Shown here: in pieces, positions 1 to 9,508 of the stretch
Layout: every line of letters starts with the position of its first letter
Position numbering within the stretch: the stretch's first letter is position 1
NCBI GenBank assembly: GCA_039105265.1
Contig: JAPFFF010000058.1
Coordinates: 62,001-126,000, forward strand
DNA length: 64,000 nucleotides
Source: Tritrichomonas musculus
Lineage: Eukaryota; Parabasalia; Tritrichomonadida; Tritrichomonadidae
Direction of reading: 5' to 3'
Notes under the pieces: generated by a model
Databases searched by the model: none
What the model was told of the DNA's origin: nothing
What the model saw: only the letters and a program-made list of their open reading frames with translations
Made by a program: the position numbers and the translations under genes

Positions 1-1244
1 TTTATGGAGGACGTTGCATGACTGCTTACAATAAAAAATGGCATATATTAAAGCTACTTTGTGATTTCGACGCTGTTTCATTATATCCTTCAGCAATGGC
101 TCGTTTATATACCGTTGAAGGTAGACCTGAAGTTATCAAACCTGAACAATTAAACCTTGAATTCCTTTCAAAACAAGGTGCTTACATCGTCGAAATCAAA
201 ATTACTAAAGTTAATAAACATTATCCATTCCCACTCATTGTTCGTAAAGTAAACGGATTAAATCTTAATGACGATAACTTAAAAGAAGGTGAAACATTAA
301 ATATAATTGTAGATAATATATCATTAGAAGACCTAATCGAATTTCAAAAAATAGAGTTTGAATTCATCCGTGGTTATTATTGGTCAGGTAAACGTGATTA
401 TACAATCCAAAAAGAAATTAAGAAAATATTTAATAAAAGACTTGAATATAAGAAGCAACATAACCCATTACAACAATTATATAAATTAATTATGAATTCA
501 TGCTATGGTAAAACTATTGAGAAACCAGTTGATAAAGATATTAAATATATGAATGATGACGATTTCGAGAAATATTGGATCAAAAACTATAATAAAATTA
601 TTGAAGATACATTAATTGAGAGTAGAAAGACACCATTACATGCTGTAAAAGTTATTAAACAAATTGAAAATCATTTTAACTTTTCGCTTCTTGGTATTCA
701 AGTTCTTTCTATGTCAAAAAGAATTATGAACGAAGTAATGTGTTTAGCTTATGATTTGGGATGCCACATTTATTACCAAGATACTGATTCAATGCACATT
801 GAAGTTGATGATTTACCACGGCTTGTTAATGGTTTTAGAGAAAAATATAATCGTGAATTAATCGGAACTAATTTAGGACAATTTCACAGTGACTTTCCAA
901 CTATTAACGGTCATGATGAAATGCCAAAATCTATTGAGTCATATTTTCTAATGAAGAAAATGTATATAGATAAATTGCAAGATTCAACGGGAGAAATTGA
1001 TTATATGATTAGAGGTAAAGGTTTGACGCAAAATTCTATTAAATATGCCTACAAAGAATTTGGTAATGATCCCATGAAATTATATGAATCCCTATTTAAT
1101 GGAAACACACAAACGTTTGATTTAACGAAAGGACAACCATGCTTTTCAATGAATAAAAACATGACAGTATCAACTTTAAAGAAATTTGAACGTAAAATAA
1201 AAACAACTTATGAAGAAGGTAAACATGAAGATTATTTTAAATAG
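1..1244 (+). CDS. Protein-primed family B DNA polymerase (C-terminal part in window)
   Basis: Replicative polymerase of the Polinton, expected to copy the element from protein-primed ends. The frame is open to the window edge (it reads YGGRC before the first ATG at 18), so the gene starts upstream. Three family B motifs are visible: motif A as DFDAVSLYPSAM, motif B as KLIMNSCYGKT and motif C as YYQDTDSMHIE, the last carrying the catalytic DTD. The 3' end meets the integrase gene on the other strand with an 8-bp tail-to-tail overlap. Homology to protein-primed polymerases (phi29, adenovirus, Polinton) is inferred from these motifs and from context. The upstream exonuclease part is not visible here. 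Confidence 0.92.
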   Translation, partial: YGGRCMTAYNKKWHILKLLCDFDAVSLYPSAMARLYTVEGRPEVIKPEQLNLEFLSKQGAYIVEIKITKVNKHYPFPLIVRKVNGLNLNDDNLKEGETLNIIVDNISLEDLIEFQKIEFEFIRGYYWSGKRDYTIQKEIKKIFNKRLEYKKQHNPLQQLYKLIMNSCYGKTIEKPVDKDIKYMNDDDFEKYWIKNYNKIIEDTLIESRKTPLHAVKVIKQIENHFNFSLLGIQVLSMSKRIMNEVMCLAYDLGCHIYYQDTDSMHIEVDDLPRLVNGFREKYNRELIGTNLGQFHSDFPTINGHDEMPKSIESYFLMKKMYIDKLQDSTGEIDYMIRGKGLTQNSIKYAYKEFGNDPMKLYESLFNGNTQTFDLTKGQPCFSMNKNMTVSTLKKFERKIKTTYEEGKHEDYFK

Positions 1245-2841
1245 GATCTAATAAATATCTTGGTAATAATTGAGTTTCATTTTTACCATTAAGTTTTCCT
1301 TCTACTTTAAATAATCCATTTTCTTTACCAATAACTTTAAACTCTCCTGGTTGAATTATTGATCTTCTTTTCATCATTGGATCTTTTTCATTATAAACTT
1401 TAACATTTACGCCATCATTAATATTAAAACTTGCATTATTTTTAATTTCCCAATTAGCTTGTAATATTCTCCTCACAATATAATTTTCAAGTTCTGGATC
1501 ATCATTTACCATCTTTGGTGTTACACTAAAACCTGCCCATTTACTCAATCCTCTATGTGGTGCATTATTGTATTGATTAACTATTTCATTCATTACTTCA
1601 GGAGTTATTACACCAATTTTCATATTATACGCCATATCTCTAATGGTTCTAATTACTCTATCAATAATTCCTAAACTTGAATGCAAAGGATCATTTTTTA
1701 CATCTTCCTGTTCTTTCTTCATGAAATCGGGATAGTTACCCATTACTTGTCTAGTCACTGGTTTAAAATCAATTCCTCGTGAATTATAAAATGTTTCCCA
1801 AGCCAACTTTGAATTAAAACTTCCTTCACCATCACCTGTTAAATGTTTTACATTAGCACCTTTCTCAATCATTCTATTTAATGCTCTCAAATATGAAACA
1901 GTTGATTTAATAGTTCCTTTTGAAAATTCATTTTCTCCCACTACATCATTTAATAATTCAACAAATAAGTATTTAGTATTCACATTTATTGCTACCAAAT
2001 AACCCAATTTTCCACAAAACATTAAATCAATCATCCATGTGTTCTTTTCTGCAACTTTATGCAATTGATAATGTTTTATATTTTGTTTTAAAGGAAATGA
2101 TGAAGGAATTTTTCCCTTTTCTTCTTTCAGTTCTGGGTTAATTAGTTTTAAAGCATTGATTTTATCTTTACTTTTATATCCAAATAATCCCGTAAATGGT
2201 ATTTTATCATATTTTATAGTCGTCCCAGGTTGTTGAAAATATTTTCGTTTATAATCTTCATACCAATTATTAATTGATCTTCTTCCTCTATTCCATCCAC
2301 TTGTGACTTTAACAAAATTGTCATATGTTAATAAATCATCATTCATGTGTTCAACAACAAATTTATCTAATTTATCGCCAAACGTTTCTTTTCTGACTTT
2401 TGGTTCACTCTTGTGCTCATTTTCATATTCTCTTTCATATTCATCATAAATGTTTCTTATATCTTCATCCAATAATGGCTGAAAATATTTTAAACGTTTA
2501 ACTTGTACAAATGATAATTTATTTTTGTTTTTATAAACTTTATTCATTAAATCCCTCCTTGCTATTCTCACAGCAGCTTCATAATCTTGCATTCGTTCAC
2601 GTTCAATTTCCATTTGTCGTTTACGTTCATTATCTTTAACTATATCACGAATGGTTAAGTAATGAATTATATAGAAATTATTTATATGTTGAGCTGGAAT
2701 TTTCACTTTCAAATATTTTTCACAATAATGATTTATATAATATTTCACTTGTTCCTCAAATTTATTCGGTTCATACTTTTCTATCTTACTTGTCACATAT
2801 GAAATTATCCCATCTGTGTTATTAAATAATGTTTCCGTCAT
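1237..2841 (-). CDS. Polinton retroviral-type (DDE) integrase
   Basis: 534 residues; expected to insert the element into the host genome. The central core (about residues 265-410) has the retroviral integrase layout: an acidic strand WMIDLMF, then TGDGEGSFNS, then a helix-rich SSLGIIDRVIRTIRD segment. The C-terminus (about 465-534) resembles the SH3-like DNA-binding tail of integrases and ends in LLPRYLLDP. The N-terminal 200 residues are charged and helical. It is convergent with the polymerase gene. Its start lies next to A+T-rich DNA with ATTTA-like repeats at about 2,843-2,870. The family call rests on motif layout and on its place beside polymerase B. Confidence 0.85.
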   Translation of the reverse strand: MTETLFNNTDGIISYVTSKIEKYEPNKFEEQVKYYINHYCEKYLKVKIPAQHINNFYIIHYLTIRDIVKDNERKRQMEIERERMQDYEAAVRIARRDLMNKVYKNKNKLSFVQVKRLKYFQPLLDEDIRNIYDEYEREYENEHKSEPKVRKETFGDKLDKFVVEHMNDDLLTYDNFVKVTSGWNRGRRSINNWYEDYKRKYFQQPGTTIKYDKIPFTGLFGYKSKDKINALKLINPELKEEKGKIPSSFPLKQNIKHYQLHKVAEKNTWMIDLMFCGKLGYLVAINVNTKYLFVELLNDVVGENEFSKGTIKSTVSYLRALNRMIEKGANVKHLTGDGEGSFNSKLAWETFYNSRGIDFKPVTRQVMGNYPDFMKKEQEDVKNDPLHSSLGIIDRVIRTIRDMAYNMKIGVITPEVMNEIVNQYNNAPHRGLSKWAGFSVTPKMVNDDPELENYIVRRILQANWEIKNNASFNINDGVNVKVYNEKDPMMKRRSIIQPGEFKVIGKENGLFKVEGKLNGKNETQLLPRYLLDPI

Positions 2842-2946
2842 GATTTAAATTAAATTAAATTAAAGATATTTGATGTTTTCATAAATTCAAAAATAAATAA
2901 TTTAGTTTATTTTTAATTTTTTAATTTTTTATCACATAATAAAAAT

Positions 2947-3177
2947 ATGTCTCAAGCCTTACCACCCCTTAAACAACGACATGAAAGAAAAACATTTGCT
3001 ACTCCAACGTTGAAACTCATAAATTCACGTCTTCAATATTATAGAAAAGTATTAAGTCAACCCGAACCAACAACGGAGAAAAGAAAACTTAGTCGTGCAA
3101 GAATTCAAAATAAATATGATCAGTGTATGAAAGTTAGAGCATTATTAAACAGAGCCGTTAAGAACCTTTATCTTTAA
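2947..3177 (+). CDS. Small basic Polinton protein, unknown function
   Basis: 76 residues, strongly basic (many Lys and Arg, for example RHERKTF and EKRKLSRARIQNKY), with no membrane segment. No family was recognised. Its size and charge would suit a nucleic-acid-binding or DNA-condensing protein, but that is only inference. It starts about 100 bp from the integrase start (divergent) and its last 20 bp overlap the end of the opposite-strand gene at 3,158-3,385. Confidence 0.6.
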   Translation: MSQALPPLKQRHERKTFATPTLKLINSRLQYYRKVLSQPEPTTEKRKLSRARIQNKYDQCMKVRALLNRAVKNLYL

Positions 3178-3385
3178 CATAGAACCCATCACTACCGAAA
3201 TATTCAATTGCTGGATTATTTGAATTATCAAATTTAGGTAATATTTTTGCAACATTACCAACAACAGGTAACTTTTCCATTATTGATTTTGTTTTATTCC
3301 ATCCAAATTTAAAACCATCAGCAAAATCTTTAGCTGCTTCTTTAACTTTACCAGCTAACTTTTTAAACCAACTACCAAAAGCCAT
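3158..3385 (-). CDS. Small amphipathic Polinton protein, MAFGSWFK family (copy 1)
   Basis: 75 residues. It begins MAFGSWFKKLAGKVKEAAK, an N-terminal amphipathic, lysine-rich helix, followed by a hydrophobic stretch (KLPVVGNVAKILPKF). The same MAFGSWFK start occurs in the 106-residue protein at 11,341-11,661 on the other strand, so the two look like paralogues or share a targeting or membrane-active segment. In other Polintons and in adenoviruses a small amphipathic minor capsid protein (protein VI-like) disrupts membranes. That role here is inference from the sequence pattern only. Confidence 0.6.
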   Translation of the reverse strand: MAFGSWFKKLAGKVKEAAKDFADGFKFGWNKTKSIMEKLPVVGNVAKILPKFDNSNNPAIEYFGSDGFYVKDKGS

Positions 3386-3436
3386 ATTTAAATTTAATTA
3401 AAAATTATGATTTAATATTTTTATTTAAAACTAAAT

Positions 3437-4078
3437 ATGACATTAAAGCAAGCAAGAATATTAAGTAGTGAAACCGATAACACTATTAAGCAAGAACAAA
3501 ACACAAATGTTAACATTAACATTAAACCATCAACTAAACCACGACCTCAAACCGTTCCACTTTATCCTAATGTTCAACCTCTTAATCCTAACGCAAATTT
3601 TACTCAAGCGAACCAACCTGCGGATATTCCACCGGTTGGTCAAACTTTATATATTCCGACGACGGAGGATTTGAACTATCAATCTCAACCTCCAACAAAC
3701 AGCAATTTCCCATTAACTCGAGACAGAGGTATTGCAGATTTAGGAAATGAAATTGAGGATTTAGAAAAGAAAAACCAATTTCTACAAATGTTAGTTGAAA
3801 TGTATGAATCAAATCCGTTAAAAATAAATGCTTACGTTGTTTGTGAAAGTAAGTTATTAATGAACATGATAAAGTTATTAACTGATTGTGAGAAAGTTGA
3901 TTTAGTACTTAATGAAGATATTGGATGTTCTGGATGTACGGCTAAAACAAACAAAATCATTTATGTTTCAAAAATATTGGTTACTAAAGATGGTAAAACT
4001 AGTGAGTTAAAATATGATTACAATAACATTTATAGTGAATTTGTTAAATATGGAATTAGTTTGAAAATGGTATGTTAA
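3437..4078 (+). CDS. Polinton protein of unknown function, Pro/Asn-rich N-terminus
   Basis: 213 residues. About residues 15-100 are low-complexity and rich in Pro, Asn, Gln and Thr, probably disordered. A short coiled-coil-like helix follows (GNEIEDLEKKNQFLQMLVEM), then a compact C-terminal part with Cys in NEDIGCSGCTAKTNK that could bind a metal. No homologue was recognised. It lies divergently from the small gene at 3,158-3,385 and 41 bp ahead of the next gene on the same strand. A structural or assembly role is possible but not shown. Confidence 0.6.
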   Translation: MTLKQARILSSETDNTIKQEQNTNVNINIKPSTKPRPQTVPLYPNVQPLNPNANFTQANQPADIPPVGQTLYIPTTEDLNYQSQPPTNSNFPLTRDRGIADLGNEIEDLEKKNQFLQMLVEMYESNPLKINAYVVCESKLLMNMIKLLTDCEKVDLVLNEDIGCSGCTAKTNKIIYVSKILVTKDGKTSELKYDYNNIYSEFVKYGISLKMVC

Positions 4079-4119
4079 ATAATTTTATAAATTTATTTTT
4101 TATTACCTAAGAAATAACA

Positions 4120-4566
4120 ATGCCAAATAGTATATTCACAAAAATGACTTTCGATTCTGTCGAAATTGCTGATTTTGTGCATAGATTCTTTGTAGATAAA
4201 TTGACAGATGAAGAAGAGATGAAATATCGCATATTTAAATGTTATGAGGATGATGATTATGAGGCGTATATTAAAAATGATAATGATGATAGGGATGAAT
4301 ACATTAAAGATTTGGTTAATAAATTATGGGGTTATTATTATGATTATTTTCGTAGTTTCTACGGTTTTGGTGACGATCCCAAAAAATTTATTCCAATATA
4401 TCAAGAAGATAATTATATTTTGTTTTGTACTGCTTGGCATCCTTTATTTGAAGTAGCTGAATATATCAATAAACTATTTAATGTACATGTCATTGCTGAA
4501 ATAGATGAAAAACTTAGTGAATCATGTGATGACGTAATAAGACGTGTTGAATATAATATTCAGTAG
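4120..4566 (+). CDS. Polinton acidic protein of unknown function
   Basis: 148 residues, strongly acidic (runs such as CYEDDDYEAY and DNDDRDEYIKD) and rich in Tyr and Phe in the middle (LWGYYYDYFRSFYGFGDD). There is no signal peptide or clear membrane helix. It was not recognised. It follows the 213-residue gene on the same strand and is convergent with the giant fibre-like gene, whose stop lies about 60 bp downstream. Confidence 0.55.
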   Translation: MPNSIFTKMTFDSVEIADFVHRFFVDKLTDEEEMKYRIFKCYEDDDYEAYIKNDNDDRDEYIKDLVNKLWGYYYDYFRSFYGFGDDPKKFIPIYQEDNYILFCTAWHPLFEVAEYINKLFNVHVIAEIDEKLSESCDDVIRRVEYNIQ

Positions 4567-4627
4567 CTATGATCAAAAATAAACTTGAATGAATAGAAAA
4601 ATTAAAAGCTGAAATAGATAATTGTGC

Positions 4628-7600
4628 TTAAGTCTTAAATACAGCTAACATTGTATCATTTATTTTTGCTGTAATCACGCCCACCGTTGTTCGGTGTATT
4701 TTTGATGTAATTGCTGTTTGACCAGTAAGAGTTTTCAATTCACCTTCATCAATGAATACTTCATCACCAACTCCATAACATGATGTATCTGTAACTTTAA
4801 CTAAATAATCACCTCCTGAAGCAAATGTTACACATTTATTAACTTCATCAATTCTCACACAAATTCCAACATACTCATTCCATTTTCCATTAGTCTTTAC
4901 TGAACAAATACAATCCGTTGTGTCATTTTCAGTTGATGGTATCCATGGACTCTGTCCTGGGCAAAGCCTTTCATTCTTAACTTGTTTGTAAACCTTACCT
5001 GTCATATATACTGGTGCGCCAATTACAAAATCATTTATTGAATTCATTGATTCCTCAATTGGACAGTAATGAGTGATAGTTGTGTTGGAATTGATTTTAG
5101 CATAGGCATTGCCGTCCATATCATATGCATTCATAATACAAACTTTTGATTGAGTAATTTTCAATGCTGTTATTTCATTGTATTTGATGGTCGCTTCATC
5201 ACTTTTTACATTAATATCAAAATCTAACCATCTTTCCTTCGAACTATCAAGTTGATTGCCAATGCTCAATATTCTTGTATTTCGAGAATGATTTGGTTTC
5301 ATGACCATGAGAGGTGCATCACTACATGTCTGATTTGCTCCACCCAATGTCAGAATGTTGTTTGGGTCTTTGATATAAACCTCTCCACTACTATCAGTGA
5401 AATACTCTTTTGATATATCTGCTTTCAATGCATATTTACCTTCTGCTGTTGTTTTTGTTTCATATTGGGTCATATCTGGCAAGTCCTGGGTTTTAGCAAA
5501 CTCACTTAAGTTCGCAAGCTTCGCGTACGGTTCCAAAGCTGTTGCCAATGCAGATTCATTAACCAAATCTGTGGGTATCTCAGGGATATCCGTTTTCAAA
5601 GCAAAAGTATTCGACACATATCTTGAAGAAAAAGCGTTTTTGTCTGTTGGTTCGATATTTTTGGTTATTGAACATGATAAAATTTCCGGCGTTTCACCAG
5701 TTCCTGGATTTATTAATTCATGGCAGTCATACAGAAACCAAAGACCAGAACTACTTCCTTCGATACGCATTATCTGAGAGGGTTGATCGTCATTGTACGA
5801 ATAATCTACGTGAACATAATGACCCGTATAAAAATTGTTTGATGAAACAATATCCAGTCCATATTGCTCAATCATTTCATGATATGTGTCGTAATCCAAA
5901 TCAGGAATTGTATTATTTTCAATTTTGAATTGAATAGTTGTTTGCCCCTCAATAATTTCTGGAATTTCACTTTTTACTTGCTCAATAGCACGGGTCATAT
6001 CTGTTTTTAATACATAAGCATTTAATATATTTGTTAATTGATTGTTATTTTTAAAGTTTGTGTTTAAATATGTGTACGACGGATAATTATCTTGAACATA
6101 TCGAACAGTTGTATAATTATTTAATGTTTCACTTAATTTATTCGTGAATGATTCATTTAATTGAACTTTATGGTTTTCAATCAATTTTTTAGTTGCTGAT
6201 GCTGTTAATAATTGGTTATTAGTTAATGTTTCGCCTAATAATAATTCATTATCGTTTTTAGCTGATGGGGTGTATTTGAGTTTAACAAATGATGGTTGAA
6301 CTGTTCCATAAATTAAAAGATATGGAAATTCATAAACTAATTCGCAATTAATAGCTGAAATATCTGTAACATCTGAGTTCAAACATTCAATACTTCCATT
6401 TTCCTTATACTCATATTCGTAAATTCGGTACATCTCGCCAATATCATCAACCATAAATGAAACATCAATTTTATAATTAGTTTCAATATGTTCACAGTAA
6501 TATTTAAAACATAATCTTTCATCAGGAATTATAATTTCTGTTTCAACATATGGTTTTTCTTCAACTACTTCGTGAGGTGCTAATACTAATCCATCATCAA
6601 TTATTTCATCAACATATGCAACTTCTTTAACAGTTGATACAGCATTTTTACTAAAAGCTAATTTTAATGCACCAAATATACCTTCAGCACCAACTTTCAT
6701 TAATCCGCCAAAGTTAAAACAAAAGTTACTAATTTGTACGACATCCATAACTACATCAAACCAATTTGTTTTATTCTTCATATCATTAATTTCTTTCTCT
6801 AACTTTGCACAATAGTTTTGAAGTGCTGATATTTGATTAACTGCTATATCAACTGTGTTACCTAATGAATTTAAAACGAATACGTGGGATTCAATGTTCT
6901 CACCAATAACAACTCCTGAAGTTTGAATGTTAAAGTTTGTATATAATGTTGTGCATGCTTCAGGTCGTGGTGAGACAGTATAATAACCGGTATTAGCTAA
7001 GAATTCAAATGTATTCATTCCTTTTTCATAACTTACATCAGCAATTGTATAAATTAATTCATCATCTTTTGGCATATATAATATTAAACCATATGGAGGA
7101 TTACCGACTTGTAAAGGTGAAGTATAATGATATTCAAGTAATTCAAAATAATTGTCGGATTGAAGTTTGTAGTTATTTAATCCCGATGATTTATATTCGA
7201 AGTTAACAATGAAGTCATAAGTTTTATTATTTATGTTTAAGGTTGCTGAATATGTACAATTAGCAAAATCTTTGACGGGGTAAATGTAAACCCTCCATGC
7301 ATCATTATCTTCTTTATATGTTTGAATTTTACAGTTATCTTTAGGTGCTAACATTCCTTTATTAACTAATAACTCAAATGGGTTTCCTTGATTATCATAA
7401 CCAGCGAAAGTGTGTAACACTTTTTTATTAGCTTCATTTTTGGCAATACATATAAAGGCTACTTCATGAGAACCAGGATTTTTACGTGTTAATTTCAGGG
7501 GTATATTGAAGCTGTAATTAGTACCTACCCATTCATTACCTTGTTTAGTCATTTTGTAATCAGTACCGAATGCTTCATCGTGAAACTCAAACGTTTGACC

Positions 7601-8476
7601 TTCAATTAATGCTTCAAATTCAGGACTACCAGGAACATATCCCCAATCTGCATAATATAAAGGATTTGTTTTATCATCTATTACACCGTAAGCTTTCATT
7701 TCATAAAAGTCTGGCAATGGTGAACGATATAATTTAAAACAATTGTCCGCATCTATTGTATTACACCTAAGATTTATTAATTTATTTGAATCATTAGCTT
7801 TGTCACAACTAACATTTGTTTTTTGATTTGCGATATAATTTATTTTCATAAATCCAGATGTATATAAATTTAATGGTGTATCACCTTTTTTATTTGACAT
7901 ATATATTTTTGCTCCAACGTCATCTTCTTGATAAACTAACTCATAATTTCCATTTGAAATGTTAACAATAGGATTTTTAAACATGTTTTCTTTAGAAGTT
8001 TTAGTTATAATTGCTTTTGGTAATTTCATATATGCAGGTAATTCTATTTCGAATACATCACCGATATAATCACCGAAATCAGTTTTGATTGATAATGTGT
8101 TTAAATCTGGTTGATCTAAATTTTCCGTTAATTTATCTGAAGTAATGATGAAATCATATATACCATCTTCAAATGAAAAGTCACCATCATCACCATCTTG
8201 TTTATCTTCTAATGTTGTAATTCTTGATTCATGATTGTTTAATTCATCCGTAAATTTCATGGTTTGTTGATTGTATGAAGAAACTGAGGCGTCAATGTCA
8301 GCAAGTCTTAATGTTAAACTTTGAGGATTTGTTGAAGTCATTATTATGTCTCCATCGACTGTTGCATCATTGTGAACATGAATGTTTTTAAATTCTGAAT
8401 CTTTATCGGGCATACCACCTCCACCACCGATGAATGCTCCATCTTTTGCATTTTGTTTTGTAATTATTGCAGTCAT
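4628..8476 (-). CDS. Giant fibre-like Polinton protein
   Basis: 1,282 residues, the longest product of the element. The N-terminus has a glycine run (IGGGGGMPDKD) and a short coiled coil near residues 75-95. The middle is beta-rich, with a hydrophobic helical patch near 580-620. The last third resembles phage tail-fibre proteins: repeated linkers such as ALKTDIPEIP, YALKADIS and ALEPYAKLANLSEFAK, and a beta-rich C-terminal domain containing GAPVYMTGKV and FIDEGELKTL. A trimeric fibre or receptor-binding role is inferred from this texture. It forms a same-strand block with the next genes at 8,509, 8,916 and 9,509. Confidence 0.7.
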   Translation of the reverse strand: MTAIITKQNAKDGAFIGGGGGMPDKDSEFKNIHVHNDATVDGDIIMTSTNPQSLTLRLADIDASVSSYNQQTMKFTDELNNHESRITTLEDKQDGDDGDFSFEDGIYDFIITSDKLTENLDQPDLNTLSIKTDFGDYIGDVFEIELPAYMKLPKAIITKTSKENMFKNPIVNISNGNYELVYQEDDVGAKIYMSNKKGDTPLNLYTSGFMKINYIANQKTNVSCDKANDSNKLINLRCNTIDADNCFKLYRSPLPDFYEMKAYGVIDDKTNPLYYADWGYVPGSPEFEALIEGQTFEFHDEAFGTDYKMTKQGNEWVGTNYSFNIPLKLTRKNPGSHEVAFICIAKNEANKKVLHTFAGYDNQGNPFELLVNKGMLAPKDNCKIQTYKEDNDAWRVYIYPVKDFANCTYSATLNINNKTYDFIVNFEYKSSGLNNYKLQSDNYFELLEYHYTSPLQVGNPPYGLILYMPKDDELIYTIADVSYEKGMNTFEFLANTGYYTVSPRPEACTTLYTNFNIQTSGVVIGENIESHVFVLNSLGNTVDIAVNQISALQNYCAKLEKEINDMKNKTNWFDVVMDVVQISNFCFNFGGLMKVGAEGIFGALKLAFSKNAVSTVKEVAYVDEIIDDGLVLAPHEVVEEKPYVETEIIIPDERLCFKYYCEHIETNYKIDVSFMVDDIGEMYRIYEYEYKENGSIECLNSDVTDISAINCELVYEFPYLLIYGTVQPSFVKLKYTPSAKNDNELLLGETLTNNQLLTASATKKLIENHKVQLNESFTNKLSETLNNYTTVRYVQDNYPSYTYLNTNFKNNNQLTNILNAYVLKTDMTRAIEQVKSEIPEIIEGQTTIQFKIENNTIPDLDYDTYHEMIEQYGLDIVSSNNFYTGHYVHVDYSYNDDQPSQIMRIEGSSSGLWFLYDCHELINPGTGETPEILSCSITKNIEPTDKNAFSSRYVSNTFALKTDIPEIPTDLVNESALATALEPYAKLANLSEFAKTQDLPDMTQYETKTTAEGKYALKADISKEYFTDSSGEVYIKDPNNILTLGGANQTCSDAPLMVMKPNHSRNTRILSIGNQLDSSKERWLDFDINVKSDEATIKYNEITALKITQSKVCIMNAYDMDGNAYAKINSNTTITHYCPIEESMNSINDFVIGAPVYMTGKVYKQVKNERLCPGQSPWIPSTENDTTDCICSVKTNGKWNEYVGICVRIDEVNKCVTFASGGDYLVKVTDTSCYGVGDEVFIDEGELKTLTGQTAITSKIHRTTVGVITAKINDTMLAVFKT
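4947..4969 (-). repeat. G+C-rich double-hairpin repeat, copy A
   Basis: Read on the minus strand: AGGCTTTGCC then CAGGACAGAGTCC. It forms two mini-hairpins, GGC-TTT-GCC and GGAC-AGA-GTCC. It lies within the fibre-like gene, encoding RLCPGQSP. Confidence 0.8.
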
Positions 8477-8508
8477 TTATTAATTTATTAATTATAAAAA
8501 TAAATATT

Positions 8509-8850
8509 TTAATATTCAAATTTAAGGAATAATGTGAAGTTATCAGGTATTATTTCATTACCTTTTGCATCAGTGAACCATACTTTAAATCTATCATGGT
8601 TTAATGTATATTTATATTTTCTGTTGTCGTCTGGAGGCGTTAAATTAGCGTACCAAACGAGAGAATCACAGTATTCATCACGTGGAACAAATGATGCGTG
8701 GCATTCGGTTTCGCCATCTAAATATCCATCACATGTAGCACGGCAATATTGAAATGAAATATATTTATCATTACGAGAATTAACGAACTCAGGAGGAAAT
8801 TTATTTTCATAGTCACGAGTGATAAAGTAAGTTTTGGTTGTTTTATGCAT
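8509..8850 (-). CDS. Small beta-rich Polinton protein
   Basis: 113 residues. It contains several Cys (FQYCRATCDGYLDGETECH, EYCDSLVWY) and alternating beta-type segments, ending in NFTLFLKFEY. Not recognised. It lies 32 bp upstream of the fibre-like gene on the same strand, within the presumed virion gene block, so a capsid-associated or fibre-associated role is plausible but unproved. Confidence 0.6.
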   Translation of the reverse strand: MHKTTKTYFITRDYENKFPPEFVNSRNDKYISFQYCRATCDGYLDGETECHASFVPRDEYCDSLVWYANLTPPDDNRKYKYTLNHDRFKVWFTDAKGNEIIPDNFTLFLKFEY

Positions 8851-8915
8851 TTATGATTTGATAAAAATAAAAATATATAAATTTAAAACATGTAGCCTTT
8901 GGCTGCAGAATTCTT

Positions 8916-9410
8916 TTAGAATTCGTCTGGGTCTATTTCATCTTCATTTATGTTACATTTGCTAGCTAATTCGTTGACGATTTCAACTTTAGCCTCAGAC
9001 CTATTTTTAATGAATTCATTTAGTTTATTTTGATTTTCACATTCTTTTACTACACATTCATGATAAAATGTTGTTTTATAATTTATTCTATCAGCTTTAA
9101 TATAAGCTTTCATTAATCGTATTTGTGATCCAGACGTTAGACCACCAAAAGAACGTCTAGGAATAGTTAACCATTCACAATGAGGGAATAACTCTCTAAA
9201 TTCTTTATATGTCATGACTTTTTGGGTGTTAGGGCTTTGCCCGGGACTATGTCCTTCTTTATAAACTAATGAAAGAAATAATATCTTTACGTTAATTTTG
9301 TATTTATAGAATTTATCAGTTATGAAGTCATCAAAATATACTTGAACAGCTTTAAGTTCCTGTTCAGGAAGTTTTTCGAATAACTTATTAATGCTGATGT
9401 ATTCACTCAT
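8916..9410 (-). CDS. Polinton protein of unknown function with an embedded G+C-rich repeat
   Basis: 164 residues, mostly helical, with an acidic C-terminus (NINEDEIDPDEF). Residues around HSPGQSPNTQ are encoded by a 23-bp G+C-rich double-hairpin repeat at 9,232-9,254 that also occurs in two other genes of the element. No His-Asp-Cys pattern of the adenoviral-type protease was seen. Just past its stop lies a small hairpin (AGCC-TTT-GGCT at 8,894-8,904). Function unknown; it sits between the probable capsid gene and the 113-residue gene on the same strand. Confidence 0.6.
   Translation of the reverse strand: MSEYISINKLFEKLPEQELKAVQVYFDDFITDKFYKYKINVKILFLSLVYKEGHSPGQSPNTQKVMTYKEFRELFPHCEWLTIPRRSFGGLTSGSQIRLMKAYIKADRINYKTTFYHECVVKECENQNKLNEFIKNRSEAKVEIVNELASKCNINEDEIDPDEF
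9232..9254 (+). repeat. G+C-rich double-hairpin repeat, copy B
   Basis: GGGCTTTGCC then CGGGACTATGTCC, with hairpins GGC-TTT-GCC and GGAC-TAT-GTCC. It lies within the 164-residue gene on the opposite strand, encoding HSPGQSP. Confidence 0.8.
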
Positions 9411-9508
9411 TTATATAGAAATAAAAAATTTGAAAAATAAGTTTTAAATAGATTTAAAAATTTTTGAAAATGTTTGAAATGAAAAAATAAATAAATTAAT
9501 TATTAGAT

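Noticed and set aside
1237-2841. LTR retrotransposon origin of the integrase
   Set aside because: No reverse transcriptase or protease is nearby, and the gene lies next to protein-primed polymerase B and a packaging ATPase, which fits a Polinton.
8916-9410. Adenoviral-type cysteine protease of the Polinton
   Set aside because: No His-Asp-Cys arrangement was recognised; the protease gene may lie outside the window.
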